A DNA stretch of 7,417 nucleotides from Candidatus Methanomethylophilaceae archaeon (GTDB lineage Archaea > Thermoplasmatota > Thermoplasmata > Methanomassiliicoccales > Methanomethylophilaceae), in assembly GCA_016296195.1 (NCBI GenBank), contig JAEDJU010000061.1:1-7417 (forward strand). Direction: 5' to 3'. Below are positions 6,483 to 7,417 of the stretch, one piece after another. The notes below the pieces were generated by a model that saw only the letters and a program-made list of their open reading frames with translations, was not told where the DNA came from and searched no databases. How positions within the stretch are numbered: the stretch's first letter is position 1; each line of letters opens with the position of its first letter. Position numbers and translations under genes: made by a program.

Positions 6483-7112
6483 ATGATCTGCGTCACGAAG
6501 GACCTGGACGATTTCCTGGTGAAGGTCAAGGGGTATGCGGAGTTCGTGGACAACGAGATCGCAGACCGCGAGAACGACTTCCGTTCCATGTGCTTCTGGA
6601 ACATATACAACCGTGCTGTGATGACCAAGGAGATAGTCACCTTCTACACCAAGGCCTGGGAGAACATGGATGTGCCCATCGACCTGGGTCCTGAGATTAC
6701 CGAGAGGATCGTCACGGTCACCAGGGACATGTTCGTCGACACGGTGTCATCCATAGAGAAGGCGTCCAAGGACTGTGTGAACGCATACAAACTATCGGGA
6801 CTGAAGGAGAGGTCCATGGTGGGAAAGAGCTACCTGTACCTCAGAACGATAATCTCGTCCTCAGTGGACATGGGCTACACCACCGAATCACAGGGCCAGG
6901 AATGGGATGATATCCTGCTGATGAGGAACCTCGTCACACACAACAACTCCGTCGCGGACAGGTCCAAGGTCTTCGAAGTGGAGGGGTTGAAGATCTCCAT
7001 GAGGCCTAACAGGATGATGAAAGGACCCTCGAACACCTTCGTGGTCCTCACGGACAGGGTGACGGAACTCTTCAAGGAATGGCTCACAACCATCGACGGG
7101 GTCTTCGGATGA
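6483..7112 (+). CDS. Helical protein with HEPN-like R-x4-H motif, function unknown
   Basis: 209-residue cytoplasmic protein with no signal peptide or membrane segment. Residues 1-150 look mostly helical, with charged heptad-like stretches. Near the C-terminal third is RNLVTH (148-153), matching the R-x(4-6)-H signature with a polar residue directly after the Arg that marks HEPN ribonuclease domains. It sits at the end of a helix (WDDILLMRNLVTHNN), as HEPN motifs do. A short, probably beta segment (163-190) and a final helix (191-203) follow. No nucleotidyltransferase partner (MNT) is next to it; instead a methyltransferase begins in the ATGA overlap at its stop. The ATG at 6483 has no clear ribosome binding site, and ATGs at 6463 and 6466 are out of frame, so the mRNA may be nearly leaderless. 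HEPN assignment is a motif-level guess: it could be a toxin-like RNase, an RNA-binding scaffold, or an unrelated helical protein. Confidence 0.8.
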   Translation: MICVTKDLDDFLVKVKGYAEFVDNEIADRENDFRSMCFWNIYNRAVMTKEIVTFYTKAWENMDVPIDLGPEITERIVTVTRDMFVDTVSSIEKASKDCVNAYKLSGLKERSMVGKSYLYLRTIISSSVDMGYTTESQGQEWDDILLMRNLVTHNNSVADRSKVFEVEGLKISMRPNRMMKGPSNTFVVLTDRVTELFKEWLTTIDGVFG

Positions 7113-7417
7113 GACAGGAAGAGCTCTGGGACCAACTCTACTCCAACCAACCCCGTGCATGGAGGGGAAACGCCAGGATCCCCGATCCACTCGGAGGAAG
7201 GGGTGAGGCCCTGGATGTCGGATGCGGTAACGGGAAGACATCATCCAAACTAATCGACCTGGGATATCGGACCACGGGCGTGGACTTCTCCGGGAAGGCT
7301 GTGGAGTCCTGTACGGAACTCCTGGGAGACCGTGCTTCGTTCAGGGTGGCATCCGCAACCGAACTCCCGTTTCCGGACGGTTCCTTCGATTACATCACCG
7401 CGGTCCACGTTCTGGAG
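7109..7417 (+). CDS. Class I SAM-dependent methyltransferase (N-terminal part, cut by window edge)
   Basis: The first 103 codons of a Rossmann-fold methyltransferase that continues past the right edge. Motif I, ALDVGCGNGKTS (about 34-45), binds S-adenosylmethionine. Motif II, TTGVDFS (about 54-60), carries the acidic residue that contacts the ribose. The motif III region AELP-like (SATELPFPDGSFDYI) and the motif IV start AVHVLE (98-103) follow, as in the Methyltransf_11/25 type. The ATG lies inside the stop of the HEPN-like gene (ATGA, 7109-7112), preceded by GGGG, so the two are translationally coupled and probably functionally linked. The substrate cannot be told from this part; these enzymes act on small molecules, lipids, RNA or proteins. 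Confidence 0.9.
   Translation, partial: MRQEELWDQLYSNQPRAWRGNARIPDPLGGRGEALDVGCGNGKTSSKLIDLGYRTTGVDFSGKAVESCTELLGDRASFRVASATELPFPDGSFDYITAVHVLE

Noticed and set aside
1..7417. Mobile elements, CRISPR arrays, tRNA or rRNA genes
   Set aside because: I saw no transposase or integrase motif, no regularly spaced repeat, no cloverleaf with a TTCGAAT-type arm, and no rRNA-like conserved stretch. The only long-range repeat is the homology between the two ligases.

Overview
The window looks archaeal, most likely a methanogen-related member of the Thermoplasmata such as Methanomassiliicoccales. The evidence is TATA-like boxes about 25-50 bases upstream of starts, GGTG/GGAGG/GGATGATC-type ribosome binding sites, moderately high GC with heavy use of AGG for arginine, and a SelB-like elongation-factor paralogue of a type known from archaea. 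The lineage is inferred, not proven; no rRNA, tRNA or methanogenesis gene is present to anchor it.

Layout. Positions 1-1019 (minus) hold the first three quarters of a phenylacetate--CoA ligase-type enzyme (PaaK1), whose C-terminus lies beyond the left edge. A 245-base divergent intergenic region (1020-1264) separates it from a plus-strand pair: a membrane-anchored, beta-rich extracytoplasmic protein (1265-1918) and an 83-residue protein with two membrane helices (1936-2187). This pair ends at a hairpin that can serve as a terminator for transcription from both sides. Converging on it from the right is a compact minus-strand operon, in transcription order: a complete second PaaK-type ligase (PaaK2, 4909-3611), a two-ACT-domain protein (3611-3183, sharing one base with PaaK2), and a SelB/EF-Tu-like protein with all GTP-binding motifs eroded (3180-2218).

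A 107-base divergent region follows. To its right, on the plus strand, lie a 14-helix DHA2-type MFS transporter (5017-6420), an unrecognised helical protein with a HEPN-like R-x4-H motif (6483-7112), and the start of a class I SAM-dependent methyltransferase (7109 to the right edge) that overlaps it by four bases (ATGA).

Function. The core theme is activation of an aryl acid (phenylacetate, indoleacetate or similar) to its CoA thioester. In archaea such ligases, with ACT proteins and 2-oxoacid:ferredoxin oxidoreductases, are thought to let cells salvage aryl acids for aromatic amino acid synthesis, or to run the reverse pathway. The ACT protein would sense an amino acid. The SelB-like protein has no obvious place in that pathway and is the most puzzling part of the operon. 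The HEPN-like/methyltransferase pair is the second loose end.
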